45,414 nucleotides of DNA from Yinghuangia soli (GTDB lineage: Bacteria; Actinomycetota; Actinomycetes; Streptomycetales; Streptomycetaceae). Location: positions 1 to 45,414 of the forward strand of contig NZ_JAKFHA010000006.1 in the NCBI RefSeq assembly GCF_021502675.1. The letters are read 5' to 3'. Positions within the stretch are counted from its first letter, which is position 1, and every line of letters starts with the position of its first letter. The notes beneath the pieces are model-generated. The model made no database searches. It was not told where the DNA came from and saw nothing but the letters and a program-made list of their open reading frames with translations. A program made the position numbers and the translations under genes. This document shows, piece after piece, positions 1 to 9,277 of this stretch.

Positions 1-52
1 CACCTCATCGGTGCCGGGCCGCGCGGGCTCTGCTGCTGTTCGGGAACCCCGG

Positions 53-1030
53 TCAGGCCTTCAGGCCCGCGGCCTTCATGTCGCGGCGCAGTTCCTGCGG
101 CAGCGAGAAGGTCAGGGTCTCCTCGGTCGCGGTGTGGATCCGGACGTCGTCGAAGCCGTGCCCGGCCAGCCACTCCAGGACGCCGTCCACCAGGACCTCG
201 GGCACCGACGCGCCGCTGGTGACGCCGACCGTGCGGACGCCCTCCAGCCAGGCCGGGTCGATCTCGTCGGCGCCGTCGACCAGGTACGACGCACCCGCGC
301 CGGCCTCCAGGCCGACCTCGACGAGCCGCACCGAGTTGGACGAGTTCTTCGACCCGACCACGATGATCAGGTCGGCGTCCGCGGCGATCTGCTTGACCGC
401 GGTCTGCCGGTTCTGCGTGGCGTAGCAGATGTCGTCGCTGGGCGGGCTCTGGAGCAGCGGGAACTTCTCCTTGAGCGCGCCGACCGTCGCCATCGCCTCG
501 TCCACGGACAGCGTGGTCTGGGACAGCCAGACCACCTTGGACGGGTCGCGGACCTCGACGGTCGGGACGTCCTTGGGGCCGTCGACCAGCGTGATGTGGT
601 CGGGCGCCTCGCCCGTGGTGCCGATGACTTCCTCGTGGCCTTCGTGGCCGATGAGGAGGATGTCGTAGTCCTCCTCGGCGTACCGCACGGCTTCCTTGTG
701 CACCTTGGTGACCAGCGGGCACGTGGCGTCGATGGTCTTGAGGCTGCGCTCGGCGGCCTGGTCGTGCACGACCGGGGCGACGCCGTGCGCGGAGAAGATG
801 ACGGTGGCGCCCTCGGGCACCTCGTACGCCTCGTCGACGAAGATCGCGCCGCGCTTGCGGAGCGTGTCGACGACGTACTTGTTGTGCACGATCTCGTGCC
901 GGACGTAGACCGGCGCGCCGTAGAGGTCCAGGGCCTTCTCGACAGTGATGATGGCCCGGTCCACGCCCGCGCAGTAGCCCCGGGGGGCGGCGAGCAGGAC
1001 GCGGCGGGTGTGCGGGTCGGCCTCAGTCAT
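53..1030 (-). CDS. ispH: 4-hydroxy-3-methylbut-2-enyl diphosphate reductase (IspH/LytB)
   Basis: This 325-residue protein is IspH, the [4Fe-4S] enzyme that converts HMBPP to IPP and DMAPP in the last step of the MEP isoprenoid pathway in the cytosol. The N-terminus has the family signature [13 protein letters not shown] with its first cluster cysteine. [13 protein letters not shown] supplies the second cysteine and the segment [14 protein letters not shown] the third. The substrate-binding motif [10 protein letters not shown] and the late TSGASVPE are also present. Length is normal for the family (310-340). The ATG at 1030 is chosen because a TANNNT -10 (TACGAT, 1043-1038) lies 7 nt upstream, which suggests a leaderless transcript. 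It diverges from xseA across about 90 bases. Identity is very secure. Confidence 0.97.
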   Translation of the reverse strand: MTEADPHTRRVLLAAPRGYCAGVDRAIITVEKALDLYGAPVYVRHEIVHNKYVVDTLRKRGAIFVDEAYEVPEGATVIFSAHGVAPVVHDQAAERSLKTIDATCPLVTKVHKEAVRYAEEDYDILLIGHEGHEEVIGTTGEAPDHITLVDGPKDVPTVEVRDPSKVVWLSQTTLSVDEAMATVGALKEKFPLLQSPPSDDICYATQNRQTAVKQIAADADLIIVVGSKNSSNSVRLVEVGLEAGAGASYLVDGADEIDPAWLEGVRTVGVTSGASVPEVLVDGVLEWLAGHGFDDVRIHTATEETLTFSLPQELRRDMKAAGLKA

Positions 1031-1122
1031 GGTCTCTATCGTACGGGGGCGCCCCGGCTGCGGTCGGTCCGTCGCGGGGCGGCCTGGGACAAACTGTCGG
1101 CGCCCGCCCGTAATGTGGCGGC
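1031..1122. promoter_or_regulatory. Divergent leaderless promoters of ispH and xseA
   Basis: The 92-base gap holds two back-to-back -10-like hexamers. On the minus strand TACGAT (1043-1038) is followed by 7 nt and the ispH ATG. On the plus strand TAATGT (1111-1116) is followed by 6 nt and the xseA ATG. No Shine-Dalgarno sequence is visible before either start. In actinobacteria a TANNNT at this distance is the usual sign that transcription begins at the start codon itself. No convincing -35 was found, which is common in these genomes. Confidence 0.6.
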
Positions 1123-2334
1123 ATGGCGCTGACTACCTCTGCGGAATCCCCCATCCCCGTCTCGGAGATCTCGCGCCTCATCGGGGGATGGATCGACCGG
1201 CTCGGCACGGTGTGGGTGGAAGGCCAGATCACCCAGCTCAGCCGGCGCCCGGGGGCCGGGGTGGTGTTCCTGACGCTGCGCGACCCGTCGACCGAGGTGT
1301 CGATCTCGGTGACCTGCTTCCGGCAGGTCTTCGAAGCGGTCGCGGACATCGTCAAGGAGGGCGACCGGGTCGTCGTGCACGCCAAGCCGGAGTGGTACGC
1401 ACCGCGCGGCCAGCTGTCGCTGCGGGCCGCGGAGATCCGGCCGGTCGGCATCGGCGAACTGCTGGCCCGCATCGAACTGCTGAAGCGGGCGCTCACCGCC
1501 GAGGGGTTGTTCGACCCGCGGCACAAGAAGCCGCTGCCGTTCCTGCCGCACAAGATCGGACTGGTCTGCGGGCGGGCGAGCGCGGCCGAGCGGGACGTCC
1601 TGGAGAACGCGCGGCGCCGCTGGCCGGCCGTGCGCTTCGACGTGCGCAACGTCGCGGTGCAGGGCGTGCATGCGGTCACCCAGGTGGTGGCCGCCGTCGA
1701 GGCGCTGGACGCGGACCCGTCGGTGGACCTGATCGTGGTGGCCCGCGGCGGCGGCAGCGTGGAGGACCTGCTGCCCTTCTACGACGAGTTGCTGGTCCGC
1801 ACCGTCTTCCGCTGCACGACGCCGGTGGTCAGCGCGATCGGGCACGAGCCGGACAACCCGCTGCTCGACCTGGTCGCCGACCTGCGCGCGTCCACGCCCA
1901 CCGACGCGGCCAAGCGGATCGTGCCGGACGTCGGCGAGGAGATGGCCCGCATCCACCAGCTTCGCGACCGGGCCCGGCACACCATCGCGATGCGGCTCGA
2001 ACGCGAGGAGCACGGCCTGGCCTCGATGCGCACCCGTCCGGTGCTGGCCGAGCCGTACTGCATGGTCGAGGTGCGCGAGGACGAGGTCGAGTCCCTCGTC
2101 GGACGCTCCCGGCGGACCCTGAAGCACCGCCTCGACCACGCCGCGACCGACCTGGAGCACACCCGCGCCCGCGTCGTCGCCCTCTCACCCGCCGCCACGC
2201 TGGAGCGCGGGTACGCCGTGCTGCAGAAGGAGGACGGCCGGGCGGTGCGCAGTCCGTCCGAGGTCGAGCCGGGCGAAAAGCTCACCGCGCGGGTGGCGTC
2301 CGGCCGCCTGAACGTCGCGGTCACCGGCGAGTGA
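1123..2334 (+). CDS. xseA: Exodeoxyribonuclease VII large subunit
   Basis: This 403-residue protein is the catalytic large subunit of exonuclease VII, which digests single-stranded DNA from both ends and acts in repair. The N-terminal OB-fold (about residues 10-105) has the typical start [22 protein letters not shown]. The nuclease core carries the hallmark [13 protein letters not shown] and the following [12 protein letters not shown] coiled-coil C-terminal part ends in the family motif RGYAVLQ. It is shorter than the E. coli protein (about 450) but usual for actinobacteria. The ATG at 1123 has TAATGT 6 nt upstream and no Shine-Dalgarno, so it is probably leaderless. The small subunit xseB is separated from it by a protease gene, an inserted arrangement. 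Confidence 0.96.
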   Translation: MALTTSAESPIPVSEISRLIGGWIDRLGTVWVEGQITQLSRRPGAGVVFLTLRDPSTEVSISVTCFRQVFEAVADIVKEGDRVVVHAKPEWYAPRGQLSLRAAEIRPVGIGELLARIELLKRALTAEGLFDPRHKKPLPFLPHKIGLVCGRASAAERDVLENARRRWPAVRFDVRNVAVQGVHAVTQVVAAVEALDADPSVDLIVVARGGGSVEDLLPFYDELLVRTVFRCTTPVVSAIGHEPDNPLLDLVADLRASTPTDAAKRIVPDVGEEMARIHQLRDRARHTIAMRLEREEHGLASMRTRPVLAEPYCMVEVREDEVESLVGRSRRTLKHRLDHAATDLEHTRARVVALSPAATLERGYAVLQKEDGRAVRSPSEVEPGEKLTARVASGRLNVAVTGE

Positions 2335-2496
2335 TCCGGGCCCGGCAGACAGCTCAATCCGGAGCCCTGGAAGGGCACTTGTCGTACTAATCTGCCGCCA
2401 TACGGGTGGATTATGTCCGTGTTTCCGGCGTAGTGACCGAACAGTCCCCTGCCCCCACTTACGTTCGGGCTTTGGACACCGTTCGGAGGGGCTGCC

Positions 2497-5253
2497 ATGC
2501 GCCGTGCCGGTCTTCCTGTCGTCCGCGGATTCGCGCTCCCGCTGCTCGCCGCGGCCCTGCTGGCCGCCGCCGCTCCCGGCGCCCTGCCCGCGCGCCCGCA
2601 CGACACCCCCGCCCGGTGGCAGCCGTCGGCCGCCGACGACTACATCAACTACGTGGCCCCGCGCGACGACATCCCGGCCGATCCACAGCCTGTGGACAAC
2701 AAGGCGCGGACCGCCGCCGACCGGCGGGCGCACGACCTGGACCGCAAGTTCGCGGCCGGCAATCCGGTCGCCGCGCGCGGCCTGGCCGCCGTCGAGGCCG
2801 AAGCCGCCGCGACCGGCCGCAGCCCGCGCGAGATCCGCGCCCGCCAGGAGGCCCGCAGCGGCAAGAAGTCCGGTGCGCACGAGGCGCAACTGCTGACCAT
2901 CCTGGTCGAGTTCGACGACCAGGCGAACGACGACTTCTCCGGCTTCCGGCGCCCCAAGAGCGTGCTGGACCCCACTTGCGTGACCGAGCCGCCCGGCACG
3001 CTGCTGAACGGCCCGCGGCACAACAAGTTGCCGAGCCCGCAGGGCACCAAGGACAACAACACCCTGTGGGTGCCGGACTTCTCCCCCGCGCACTACAACG
3101 CGATGCTCTACTCCGAGCGCGGCCTCACCGAGCGCGTACGCCCCGACCTGACCGGCCCCGACGGCAACCCCGGCATCGACCTGACCGGGCTGACCATGCG
3201 CAACATGTACCGCGAGATGTCCAAGGGCGCGTACAGCGTGGGCGGCGAGGCGGCCGGCTGGGTGACCGTGCCGCACTCCGAGGCCTGGTACGCGGCCGGC
3301 AAGTGCGGCGCGCAGCGCCAGGACAACAGCGGGCACCCCGACAACCCGCGCGGGGTCCGCCAGTTCGTGATCGACGCGGTCGACGCGCTGGCGGCGGAGC
3401 GTCCGGACTTCCCGTGGGCCGACTACGACCGCGAGGACCTCGGCGATGCGGACCACGACGGCAATCTGCGCGAGCCCGACGGTGTGATCGACCACCTGGT
3501 CCTGGTGCACGCCGGCCGCGACAAGTCGGCGGGCGGCGGCGCCGAGGGGACGTACGCCATCTGGGCCCATGCGAGCAATGTGCTGCGCGGCCACCGGATC
3601 CCGGGCAGCGACCTCAAGGTCGCGAACTACATCGTGCAGCCGGAGGACTCCGGAGTCGGCGTGTTCGCCCACGAGTTCGGCCACGACCTCGGGCTGCCCG
3701 ACCTGTACGACAACTTCAGCGGCGGCGAGACCGACGTCGACTTCTGGGACCTGATGTCGTCCGGTTCGCATTCCGGCCCGCTGTTCCAGGCCATGCCCGC
3801 GCACATGGGCGCGTGGTCCAAGTACGTCCTCGGCTGGATCGAGCCCGAGCACGTCGAGGTCGGCGGGCCCACCCGCAGCATCGCGCTCGGCTCAGCCGCG
3901 AACCCCTATCCCGGCATGCACGATTCGGTCCGCGTCGACCTGCCCGCCGAGACGGTCCGGATCGGTACACCGCATTCCGGCACCGGCATGTGGTACTCGG
4001 GCAGCGACCAGGAATGGGCCGACACCTCCATCGTCCGCGAACTGTCCGTCCCCGCGGGCGCCAAGGACGCGGCGCTGTGGATGTGGAACGACTATCTGAT
4101 CGAAGAGGACTGGGACTACGGCTTCGTCGAGGTGTCCGCCGACGACGGCCGCACCTGGACCCAGCTGCCGGTGCACGACGAGGCGGGCAACCTCGTGTCC
4201 ACGCCGGCCGGATACCCGGACCCCAACCGCAATCTTTCCGAGTTCCGCAAGAGCCACGGCCTGACCGGTAGTTCCGGCGGCTGGCGGCACGACCGCGTGG
4301 ACCTGACCGGGTATGCGGGCCGCACCGTGCAGGTGCGCCTCGGCCTGATGACCGACGCGGCGTTCGCCGAACGGGGCTGGTTCGCCGACGACTTCGCACT
4401 GGTCGCGGACGGCGCCACGGTCTGGTCGGACGGCGTCGAGGAGGGCGACGCCGGGTGGCGCGCGCAGCTCGGCACGTCCACGATCACCCGCGGGGCGGGC
4501 TGGTCGCGCACCTCGGGCGCGGTGGAGCGCGAGCAGTACTACCTGCTCGAGTGGCGCACCCCGACCGGATTCGACGAGGGCCTGCGGTACGCGTACACGA
4601 CGGTCCGCAGCGCCGGGGACGGCACCGAGATCGCCCGGGTCCCGTACAACGTGCCGGGCCTGCTCGTGTGGCTGCGCGATGCGGAGTACCAGAACAACGG
4701 CGTGCGCTTCAATCTGGACGCCCCGCCCAGCCACGGCCCCAAGGGCCAGGTGCTGCTGGTCGACGCGCACGTGGACCCGCTGCGCTGGAGCGGCGAGGCC
4801 GGTGCCGCCTACGCGAGCACGCGCAATCCGCTGAAGAACCTGGAGAACCGCGCGCAGTCGTCCAACGCCGCCTTCTCCCCTGACCCGACCGCGCCCTTCA
4901 AGGCCTGCCACACGCAGGGCAAGGCCTGCCAGGACTTCCCCGCGCTCGGCGGCCTGCCGGAGTTCACCGACTCCCGCGGCTGGGCGGCCGGCGTCGAGTA
5001 TCTGGACGGGCGGCCGCTGGACCGCTTCCGGGACGGCGGCACCGTGGTCCCGGCCCGCGGCCCCTACTCGACCAAGGTGCTGCTGCCGGACGGATCGCCG
5101 GACACCGCGCACTACGGGGAGCCGTTCGGCGGCTCGGTCCTGGGCACCGGCGACCCGGAGCCGGGCCAGGCCTACGGCGTCTCGGCGCGCGTGGTGGCGC
5201 CCTTCCCGGACGACCGCGGCGCGCTGGTCTCGGTCACCCCGGCGCGTCGGTGA
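2497..5253 (+). CDS. Secreted M6-family metalloprotease (immune inhibitor A type)
   Basis: This 918-residue protein looks like a secreted zinc endopeptidase of the M6 (immune inhibitor A) family. An N-terminal signal peptide (arginines at 2-10, hydrophobic stretch about 11-29) directs export. A propeptide-like region precedes the catalytic domain. The zinc motif [11 protein letters not shown] is at about residues 392-402, followed by a Met-turn-like [12 protein letters not shown]-terminal halves of this family carry beta-sandwich domains, and the region around 590-700 has that character. An upstream GGAGGGG Shine-Dalgarno supports the ATG at 2497. The gene sits between xseA and xseB, which normally adjoin, so it looks inserted. 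The substrate is unknown; secreted members degrade host or environmental proteins. Confidence 0.9.
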   Translation: MRRAGLPVVRGFALPLLAAALLAAAAPGALPARPHDTPARWQPSAADDYINYVAPRDDIPADPQPVDNKARTAADRRAHDLDRKFAAGNPVAARGLAAVEAEAAATGRSPREIRARQEARSGKKSGAHEAQLLTILVEFDDQANDDFSGFRRPKSVLDPTCVTEPPGTLLNGPRHNKLPSPQGTKDNNTLWVPDFSPAHYNAMLYSERGLTERVRPDLTGPDGNPGIDLTGLTMRNMYREMSKGAYSVGGEAAGWVTVPHSEAWYAAGKCGAQRQDNSGHPDNPRGVRQFVIDAVDALAAERPDFPWADYDREDLGDADHDGNLREPDGVIDHLVLVHAGRDKSAGGGAEGTYAIWAHASNVLRGHRIPGSDLKVANYIVQPEDSGVGVFAHEFGHDLGLPDLYDNFSGGETDVDFWDLMSSGSHSGPLFQAMPAHMGAWSKYVLGWIEPEHVEVGGPTRSIALGSAANPYPGMHDSVRVDLPAETVRIGTPHSGTGMWYSGSDQEWADTSIVRELSVPAGAKDAALWMWNDYLIEEDWDYGFVEVSADDGRTWTQLPVHDEAGNLVSTPAGYPDPNRNLSEFRKSHGLTGSSGGWRHDRVDLTGYAGRTVQVRLGLMTDAAFAERGWFADDFALVADGATVWSDGVEEGDAGWRAQLGTSTITRGAGWSRTSGAVEREQYYLLEWRTPTGFDEGLRYAYTTVRSAGDGTEIARVPYNVPGLLVWLRDAEYQNNGVRFNLDAPPSHGPKGQVLLVDAHVDPLRWSGEAGAAYASTRNPLKNLENRAQSSNAAFSPDPTAPFKACHTQGKACQDFPALGGLPEFTDSRGWAAGVEYLDGRPLDRFRDGGTVVPARGPYSTKVLLPDGSPDTAHYGEPFGGSVLGTGDPEPGQAYGVSARVVAPFPDDRGALVSVTPARR

Positions 5254-5260
5254 CGCCGCA

Positions 5261-5276
5261 TAGTCTGGAGCGCATG
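5261..5276 (+). promoter_or_regulatory. Leaderless-type promoter of xseB
   Basis: TAGTCT at 5261-5266 is followed by 7 nt and the ATG at 5274. This decides the xseB start: the in-frame GTG at 5250 would place the -10 inside the gene. GGAG lies only 3 nt before the ATG, too close for a normal ribosome site. The element overlaps the end of the protease gene, so xseB can be transcribed independently of it. Confidence 0.55.
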
Positions 5277-5519
5277 GCGAAGAAGAGTGTGGACGCCGGG
5301 GTCGACTCCGGCGAGGAGTCCCTGGGATACGAGCAGGCCCGCGACGAACTGATCGAGGTCGTGCGGCGGCTGGAGACAGGCGGCATCACGCTCGAGGAGT
5401 CGCTCGCGCTGTGGGAGCGCGGCGAGAAGCTCGCGACCGTGTGCCAGCAGTGGCTCGACGGTGCGCGGGCCCGGCTGGACGCGGTCATGAAGGCGCAGGC
5501 CGAGGACGCTCCCGAGTAG
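5274..5519 (+). CDS. xseB: Exodeoxyribonuclease VII small subunit
   Basis: This 81-residue protein is the small subunit of exonuclease VII, which binds the C-terminal helices of XseA to form the active multimer. The two-helix core reads [18 protein letters not shown], then [20 protein letters not shown], then [12 protein letters not shown], which is the family pattern. The length matches family members (about 75-90). The ATG at 5274 is preferred over the GTG at 5250, which overlaps the upstream stop, because a TAGTCT -10 lies 7 nt before the ATG and MAKK is a natural beginning. It is close behind the protease gene rather than xseA. Confidence 0.93.
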   Translation: MAKKSVDAGVDSGEESLGYEQARDELIEVVRRLETGGITLEESLALWERGEKLATVCQQWLDGARARLDAVMKAQAEDAPE

Positions 5520-5538
5520 GGCGTCCCCGGGCGGCGGC

Positions 5539-5760
5539 TCAGCCGTCCAGCACCGCGACCGCGATCATCAGGGCCAGCAGCACCAGCGCGGTGGCGCCGC
5601 CGAGCACCACCCAGCGCAGCGGGGGCAGGACCTCCCAGCCCTCGCCGGGGCGTTCGGCGACCGGCCGCCAGCGCTGCGCGTAGCCGCGGGCCCGCTCGGC
5701 GGGCCCCGACCGCGGCCCGCCGCCCGGCCCGGGCAGGCCGCCGCCTATGTCCCGGGTCAC
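5539..5760 (-). CDS. Small single-pass membrane protein, translationally coupled
   Basis: This 73-residue protein is too short to have been called alone, but its GTG start at 5760 overlaps the TGA of the upstream acetyltransferase gene by 4 bases (GTGA), which points to translational coupling. The N-terminal half is hydrophilic and rich in Gly, Pro and Arg. A hydrophobic helix follows at about 50-71, beginning WVVLGGATALVLLALMIAVA. The likely topology is a cytosolic N-terminus with a C-terminal anchor. I do not recognise a family. The coupling, the helix and the GC-rich codon use support a real gene, but its function is unknown. Confidence 0.6.
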   Translation of the reverse strand: MTRDIGGGLPGPGGGPRSGPAERARGYAQRWRPVAERPGEGWEVLPPLRWVVLGGATALVLLALMIAVAVLDG

Positions 5761-6269
5761 AGGGCCACCCACGCCGGCACGTACGGCTGCCCGTCCGGAG
5801 TGAACTGCGGAGGCGGCGGCACCGCCGGGCGGGCCGGTTCGTACCGCAGGTGCAGATGCGGCTCGCCGTCGACGACCGAGCGGCCGCCCATCGCGACGAA
5901 GCCGCGCTGCTCGAACCACGGCGCGCTGCGCACGAACACGTCGGCGATCAACGGGCGGCCTTCGGCGAGCATGACCGCGTGCTCGACCAGCGTCGTGGCG
6001 TGGCCGTTGCGGCGTTCGGCGGGGGCGGTGCAGAGCCGCCCGAGCCGCAGGATGCCGGACGGCTCCTCGGTCAGCCGGAGCGTGGCGACCGGCACGCCGT
6101 CGCGCTCGCCCCACACATGGAGGGTGGCGGGCTCGATGTCGAGCCCGTCGGGTTCGTGCCGCGCGCGCTGGCGGGCGACCACGAAGACCTGGCTGCGCAG
6201 CGCGAGCAGGCGGTAGAGCCGCTCGGCGCTCAGCTCGGCGAGTGTTCCGCAGAAGTACGAGACGTCCAC
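5757..6269 (-). CDS. GNAT-family N-acetyltransferase (ElaA-like)
   Basis: This 170-residue protein is a GCN5-related acetyltransferase that would move an acetyl group from acetyl-CoA to an unknown amine. The N-terminal LYRLLALRSQVFVV resembles the ElaA subgroup. The core has VATLRLTEEPSGILRLGRLC, then APAERRNGHATTLV, where the R-x-x-G-x-A loop is the acetyl-CoA pyrophosphate site. The C-terminal WFEQRGFVAMG is the family's last strand-helix element. The start is a GTG at 6269 with no clear ribosome site, so the exact start is less sure. Its stop overlaps the start of the small membrane protein gene. Confidence 0.85.
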   Translation of the reverse strand: MDVSYFCGTLAELSAERLYRLLALRSQVFVVARQRARHEPDGLDIEPATLHVWGERDGVPVATLRLTEEPSGILRLGRLCTAPAERRNGHATTLVEHAVMLAEGRPLIADVFVRSAPWFEQRGFVAMGGRSVVDGEPHLHLRYEPARPAVPPPPQFTPDGQPYVPAWVAL

Positions 6270-6381
6270 CGCGGAAGGCTGACACCGGGATCAAGACGTG
6301 CGGGCGTCTCCGGAGTGAACTCTCGATGCCGGACCGCGGAACGCCCGGAACGGGGCAATCCGCGACAGCCTCGGCGACCGG

Positions 6382-7005
6382 TCAGGGTGCGGCAGGCGTG
6401 CTGCCCGGCGTCCCGCCCGGCACTGCGGACGGCGAGGTGCTCGGCGCGGTCACCCAACCGGCCAGCGGCGGCGCGGTGCGCAGCGCGGCGGCCAGCACGG
6501 CGAGGTCGTCGAAGGTGGCGGTGCCGGTGACGATCGTGGTCACGCCGTCCTCGGTGCGCACCAGCGAGCGGTACTTCGGCCCGTCGTACGAGGCCCACGG
6601 CTTGCCCGCCACGTCGACGGTGCCGACCTGCGCGCCGCCCTTGCTCTTCGCCTTCACGAACTGCACCGGGTCGCCGTTGCTCTGCTCGACCGCGGCGTAC
6701 TCGTCGTTCGGGTTGATGAAGCCGATGTGCCATGTGGTGTCGGCCGGCTTCATGCCGTCGTAGTAGGCGGACGTCGCACGCCACTGGTCGGGCAGTCCGG
6801 CCGGGCCGAGCAGCGGGTACGGCGCGTCCTGGCTGGCCTGCTGGAATTTCAGCGAATAATCGATCCGCTTCACCGGGTCCTGCGCGCTGTGCTGGCCGAA
6901 GATCAGCAGCAGCACCACGGCGATGCCCACGACACCCAGCGACAGGACCATGTCCCGGACCGTCTCGAGACCACGCTTCTTTGCCACGGCACCATGGTCC
7001 CCCAT
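6382..7005 (-). CDS. DUF4245 family membrane-anchored protein
   Basis: This 207-residue protein matches the actinobacterial DUF4245 family. A short basic N-terminus (AKKRGLETVRD) precedes one transmembrane helix at about residues 20-40. The extracytoplasmic domain contains the family segments PVKRIDYSLKFQQA, WRATSAYYDG and TWHIGFINPNDEYAAVEQS. The C-terminus is rich in Ser, Thr and Pro. The biochemical role is unknown. In Streptomyces it usually lies near glpX, as here. The ATG at 7005 is used, though a GTG at 6987 (VAKKRG) is an alternative. It diverges from the molybdate operon. Confidence 0.85.
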   Translation of the reverse strand: MGDHGAVAKKRGLETVRDMVLSLGVVGIAVVLLLIFGQHSAQDPVKRIDYSLKFQQASQDAPYPLLGPAGLPDQWRATSAYYDGMKPADTTWHIGFINPNDEYAAVEQSNGDPVQFVKAKSKGGAQVGTVDVAGKPWASYDGPKYRSLVRTEDGVTTIVTGTATFDDLAVLAAALRTAPPLAGWVTAPSTSPSAVPGGTPGSTPAAP

Positions 7006-7042
7006 CGCGCACTATGCCCCGACACCGGGTGCATCGGCCATC

Positions 7043-7082
7043 GCATCTGCAAGGACTTGTAGATACATCCCATTGCAGATGC
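7043..7082. promoter_or_regulatory. Nested 40-bp dyad, probable operator of the molybdate regulator
   Basis: GCATCTGCAA at 7043-7052 and its exact reverse complement TTGCAGATGC at 7073-7082 form 10-bp arms. Inside them TGTA-GA-TACA (7058-7067) is a second dyad with the same centre (7062.5). The outer arms have centres 30 bp apart, close to three helical turns. The site lies about 29-68 bases upstream of the predicted molybdate-operon transcript start, covering the -35 area, and between two divergent genes. It is the natural binding site for the HTH-TOBE protein encoded next to it. Confidence 0.6.
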
Positions 7083-7097
7083 CAGGAATGATTGGAG

Positions 7098-7113
7098 TAT
7101 GGTCCCGCTCATG
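7098..7113 (+). promoter_or_regulatory. -10 element and leaderless start of the molybdate operon
   Basis: TATGGT at 7098-7103 is followed by 7 nt and the ATG at 7111. This favours the 7111 start over the in-frame ATG at 7099, which lies inside the -10 hexamer and only 1 nt after GGAG. Confidence 0.55.
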
Positions 7114-7509
7114 CCCACCTACCGCATGGGCCGGGTCGCGCAGCTTCTCGGCGTGAGCCCGGACACCGCCCGCCGCTGGGCAGACTCGGGACGCCTGCCC
7201 ACGTCCCGGGACGAGCACGGCCACCGGGTCGTCGAAGGCGCGGCGCTCGCCGCGTTCGCGGTCGCCCTCGCCGAGGACGCCGCCGGGGTGCCGGACACCC
7301 CGCGGATGTCGTCGGCCCGCAATTCCTTCCCCGGGATCGTCACCAAGGTGATCCTCGGCGACGTCGCGGCGCAGGTGGAGATCCAGGCGGGACCGCATCG
7401 GGTGGTCTCCCTGCTGACCCGGGAAGCCGTCGAGGAGCTGGGCCTGGCGCCCGGCGTCGAGGCGGTGGCCGCGGTCAAATCGACCAACGTGACCGTGGAG
7501 TTGCCGTGA
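7111..7509 (+). CDS. HTH-TOBE molybdate-responsive regulator
   Basis: This 132-residue protein joins an N-terminal MerR/excisionase-like helix-turn-helix (GRVAQLLGVSPDTARRWADSG, then RDEHGHRVV) to a C-terminal TOBE/Mop domain (about residues 68-130, with SARNSFPGIVTKVILG and AVAAVKSTNVTVE). Mop folds bind molybdate or tungstate oxyanions, so the protein probably senses cytosolic molybdate and controls the operon, as ModE does with a different HTH. It starts the operon and its TGA overlaps the modA GTG. The ATG at 7111 is chosen from the -10 at 7098-7103. The symmetric dyad just upstream is its likely site. Confidence 0.87.
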   Translation: MPTYRMGRVAQLLGVSPDTARRWADSGRLPTSRDEHGHRVVEGAALAAFAVALAEDAAGVPDTPRMSSARNSFPGIVTKVILGDVAAQVEIQAGPHRVVSLLTREAVEELGLAPGVEAVAAVKSTNVTVELP

Positions 7510-8342
7510 GATCCCTGCGCCGTGCCGCCGCCCCGATAGCCGCCGTGTCCGCAGCCCTGCTGCTGGTCGCGGGCTGCGGGGACGACGACAAAGACGACAA
7601 GGGCAAGAAGGACGACAAGAGCACCGGGCAGACGCCCGGCGGCTCCGGTGCGCCGTCCGCGCCGGCCGACAAGCCGGCCTCGACCATCACCGTGCTGGCC
7701 GCGGCGTCGCTGACCTCGGCATTCGAGGAAGCCGGCAAGGCGTACACCAAGAACCACAAGGACCAGAACGTCAAGTTCTCCTTCGCCGGCTCGCAGGAGC
7801 TCGCCGCGCAGGTGAAGCAGGGCGCGCCCGCCGACGTCATCGCGACCGCGGACACCAAGACCATGGACGGGCTCGCCGCGCAGGTGAACGCGCCGCAGGT
7901 GTTCGCCAAGAACAAGCTGACCATCCTGGTCGCGCCGGGCAACCCGAAGAAGATCACCTCGCTCGCCGACCTGTCCCGCGGCGACCTGACCGTGGTGCTG
8001 GCCGGCCCGACCGTCCCGGTGGGCCGCTACGCCCGCGAGGCGCTCGGCAAGGCGGGCGTGGCGGTCAAGCCGAAGTCCGAGGAGGTCGACGTCAAGGCCG
8101 TCGTCACCCGGGTGCGGATGGGCGAGGCGGACGCCGGCATCGTCTACACCACGGACGCCAAGTCGGCCGGCGAGGCGGTCGCCTCGGTCGAGATCCCGGA
8201 CCAGCACAACGTCGTCGCGTCGTACCCGGTCGCGGTGATCAAGGAGAGCAAGCAGCAGGACCCGGCCGCCGCGTTCACGCAGTGGCTGCGCACCCCCGAG
8301 GCGCAGGAGATCCTCAAGAAGTACGGGTTCGCCGCACCGTGA
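7506..8342 (+). CDS. modA: Molybdate ABC transporter substrate-binding lipoprotein
   Basis: This 278-residue protein is the extracytoplasmic molybdate/tungstate receptor. Its start is the GTG at 7506, overlapping the regulator's stop (GTGA). A lipoprotein signal ends in the lipobox LVAGC with Cys24, followed by a charged D/K linker. The mature part begins with the ModA hallmark ITVLAAASLTSAFEE and continues with FSFAGSQELAAQVKQGAPADV, GDLTVVLAGPTVPVGRYARE and GIVYTTDAKSA. ModA family length is about 250 plus signal. It hands the oxyanion to ModB. Confidence 0.95.
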   Translation: MRSLRRAAAPIAAVSAALLLVAGCGDDDKDDKGKKDDKSTGQTPGGSGAPSAPADKPASTITVLAAASLTSAFEEAGKAYTKNHKDQNVKFSFAGSQELAAQVKQGAPADVIATADTKTMDGLAAQVNAPQVFAKNKLTILVAPGNPKKITSLADLSRGDLTVVLAGPTVPVGRYAREALGKAGVAVKPKSEEVDVKAVVTRVRMGEADAGIVYTTDAKSAGEAVASVEIPDQHNVVASYPVAVIKESKQQDPAAAFTQWLRTPEAQEILKKYGFAAP

Positions 8343-9277
8343 TCGGCAAGCCCGGGAGCGGCGGCCGCGCCGGGCATCGGGAGACCGGTGCCGGCGCGGC
8401 GGCCGCCCCTGCCCCCGCGCCGGGCTCCGCCGCACCGGCCCGCGTGCCGCGCATCCCGCGCACCCGGGTCCCGGTGCTGCTGTTGCTGCCGTCCCTCGTC
8501 GGGCTGGCGTTCGTCGTCCTGCCGCTGGTCGGCCTGCTGGTCCGGGCGCCGTGGCAGTCCGTCCCCGAGCGCCTCGGCGACCCGGCGGTGCGCACCGCGC
8601 TGCGCCTGTCGATCCAGTGCTCGTTCGGGGCGCTGGCCATCAGCCTGGTCCTCGGGGTGCCGCTGGCCTGGCTGTTCGCCCGGGTGGACTTCCCCGGCAA
8701 GGCGCTGCTGCGGGCGCTGGTGCTGCTCCCGCTGGTGCTTCCTCCCGTGGTGGGCGGCGTCGCGCTGCTGCTCGCGTTCGGGCGGCGCGGCGTCCTCGGG
8801 CCGTGGCTCGAATCGATGGGCGTGCGCCTGACGTTCTCGATGACCGGCGCGATGCTGGCCGGGGCGTTCGTGGCGCTGCCATTCCTGGTGCTGTCGGTCG
8901 AGGGCGCCATCGCGGGCCTGGACCGCAAGTACGAGGAGACCGCCGCGACGCTCGGCGCGGGCCCGCTGCGGGTCTTCTGCACCGTCACGCTCCCGCTCAT
9001 CGCGCCCGGCCTCGCGGCCGGCTCGGCGCTCGCCTGGGCACGCGCCCTGGGCGAGTTCGGGGCCACCATCACCTTCGCGGGCAACCTGCCCGGCGAGACC
9101 CAGACACTCCCGCTGGCGGTCTATCTGATGCTCCAGGACGACCCGGACACCGCCGTCGCGGTCAGCCTGATGCTGCTCGCCGTCTCGGTGGTCGTGCTGG
9201 TCGCGCTGCGCGGCCGCTGGCTGTCGCCGACCCGCAAGCAGCCGTACGTGCCCGAACCGGACGAGGCCGGCCGGTGA
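8339..9277 (+). CDS. modB: Molybdate ABC transporter permease
   Basis: This 312-residue protein is the ModB membrane subunit. The GTG at 8339 overlaps the modA TGA. The first 40 or so residues are an Ala/Pro-rich cytosolic extension, longer than in most ModB proteins. About six transmembrane helices follow. The EAA loop that contacts ModC reads EETAATLGAGPLRVFCTVTL. Late segments ALGEFGATITFAGNLPG and QTLPLAVYLML are typical of molybdate permeases. It is fully coupled to modC. Confidence 0.95.
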   Translation: MIGKPGSGGRAGHRETGAGAAAAPAPAPGSAAPARVPRIPRTRVPVLLLLPSLVGLAFVVLPLVGLLVRAPWQSVPERLGDPAVRTALRLSIQCSFGALAISLVLGVPLAWLFARVDFPGKALLRALVLLPLVLPPVVGGVALLLAFGRRGVLGPWLESMGVRLTFSMTGAMLAGAFVALPFLVLSVEGAIAGLDRKYEETAATLGAGPLRVFCTVTLPLIAPGLAAGSALAWARALGEFGATITFAGNLPGETQTLPLAVYLMLQDDPDTAVAVSLMLLAVSVVVLVALRGRWLSPTRKQPYVPEPDEAGR

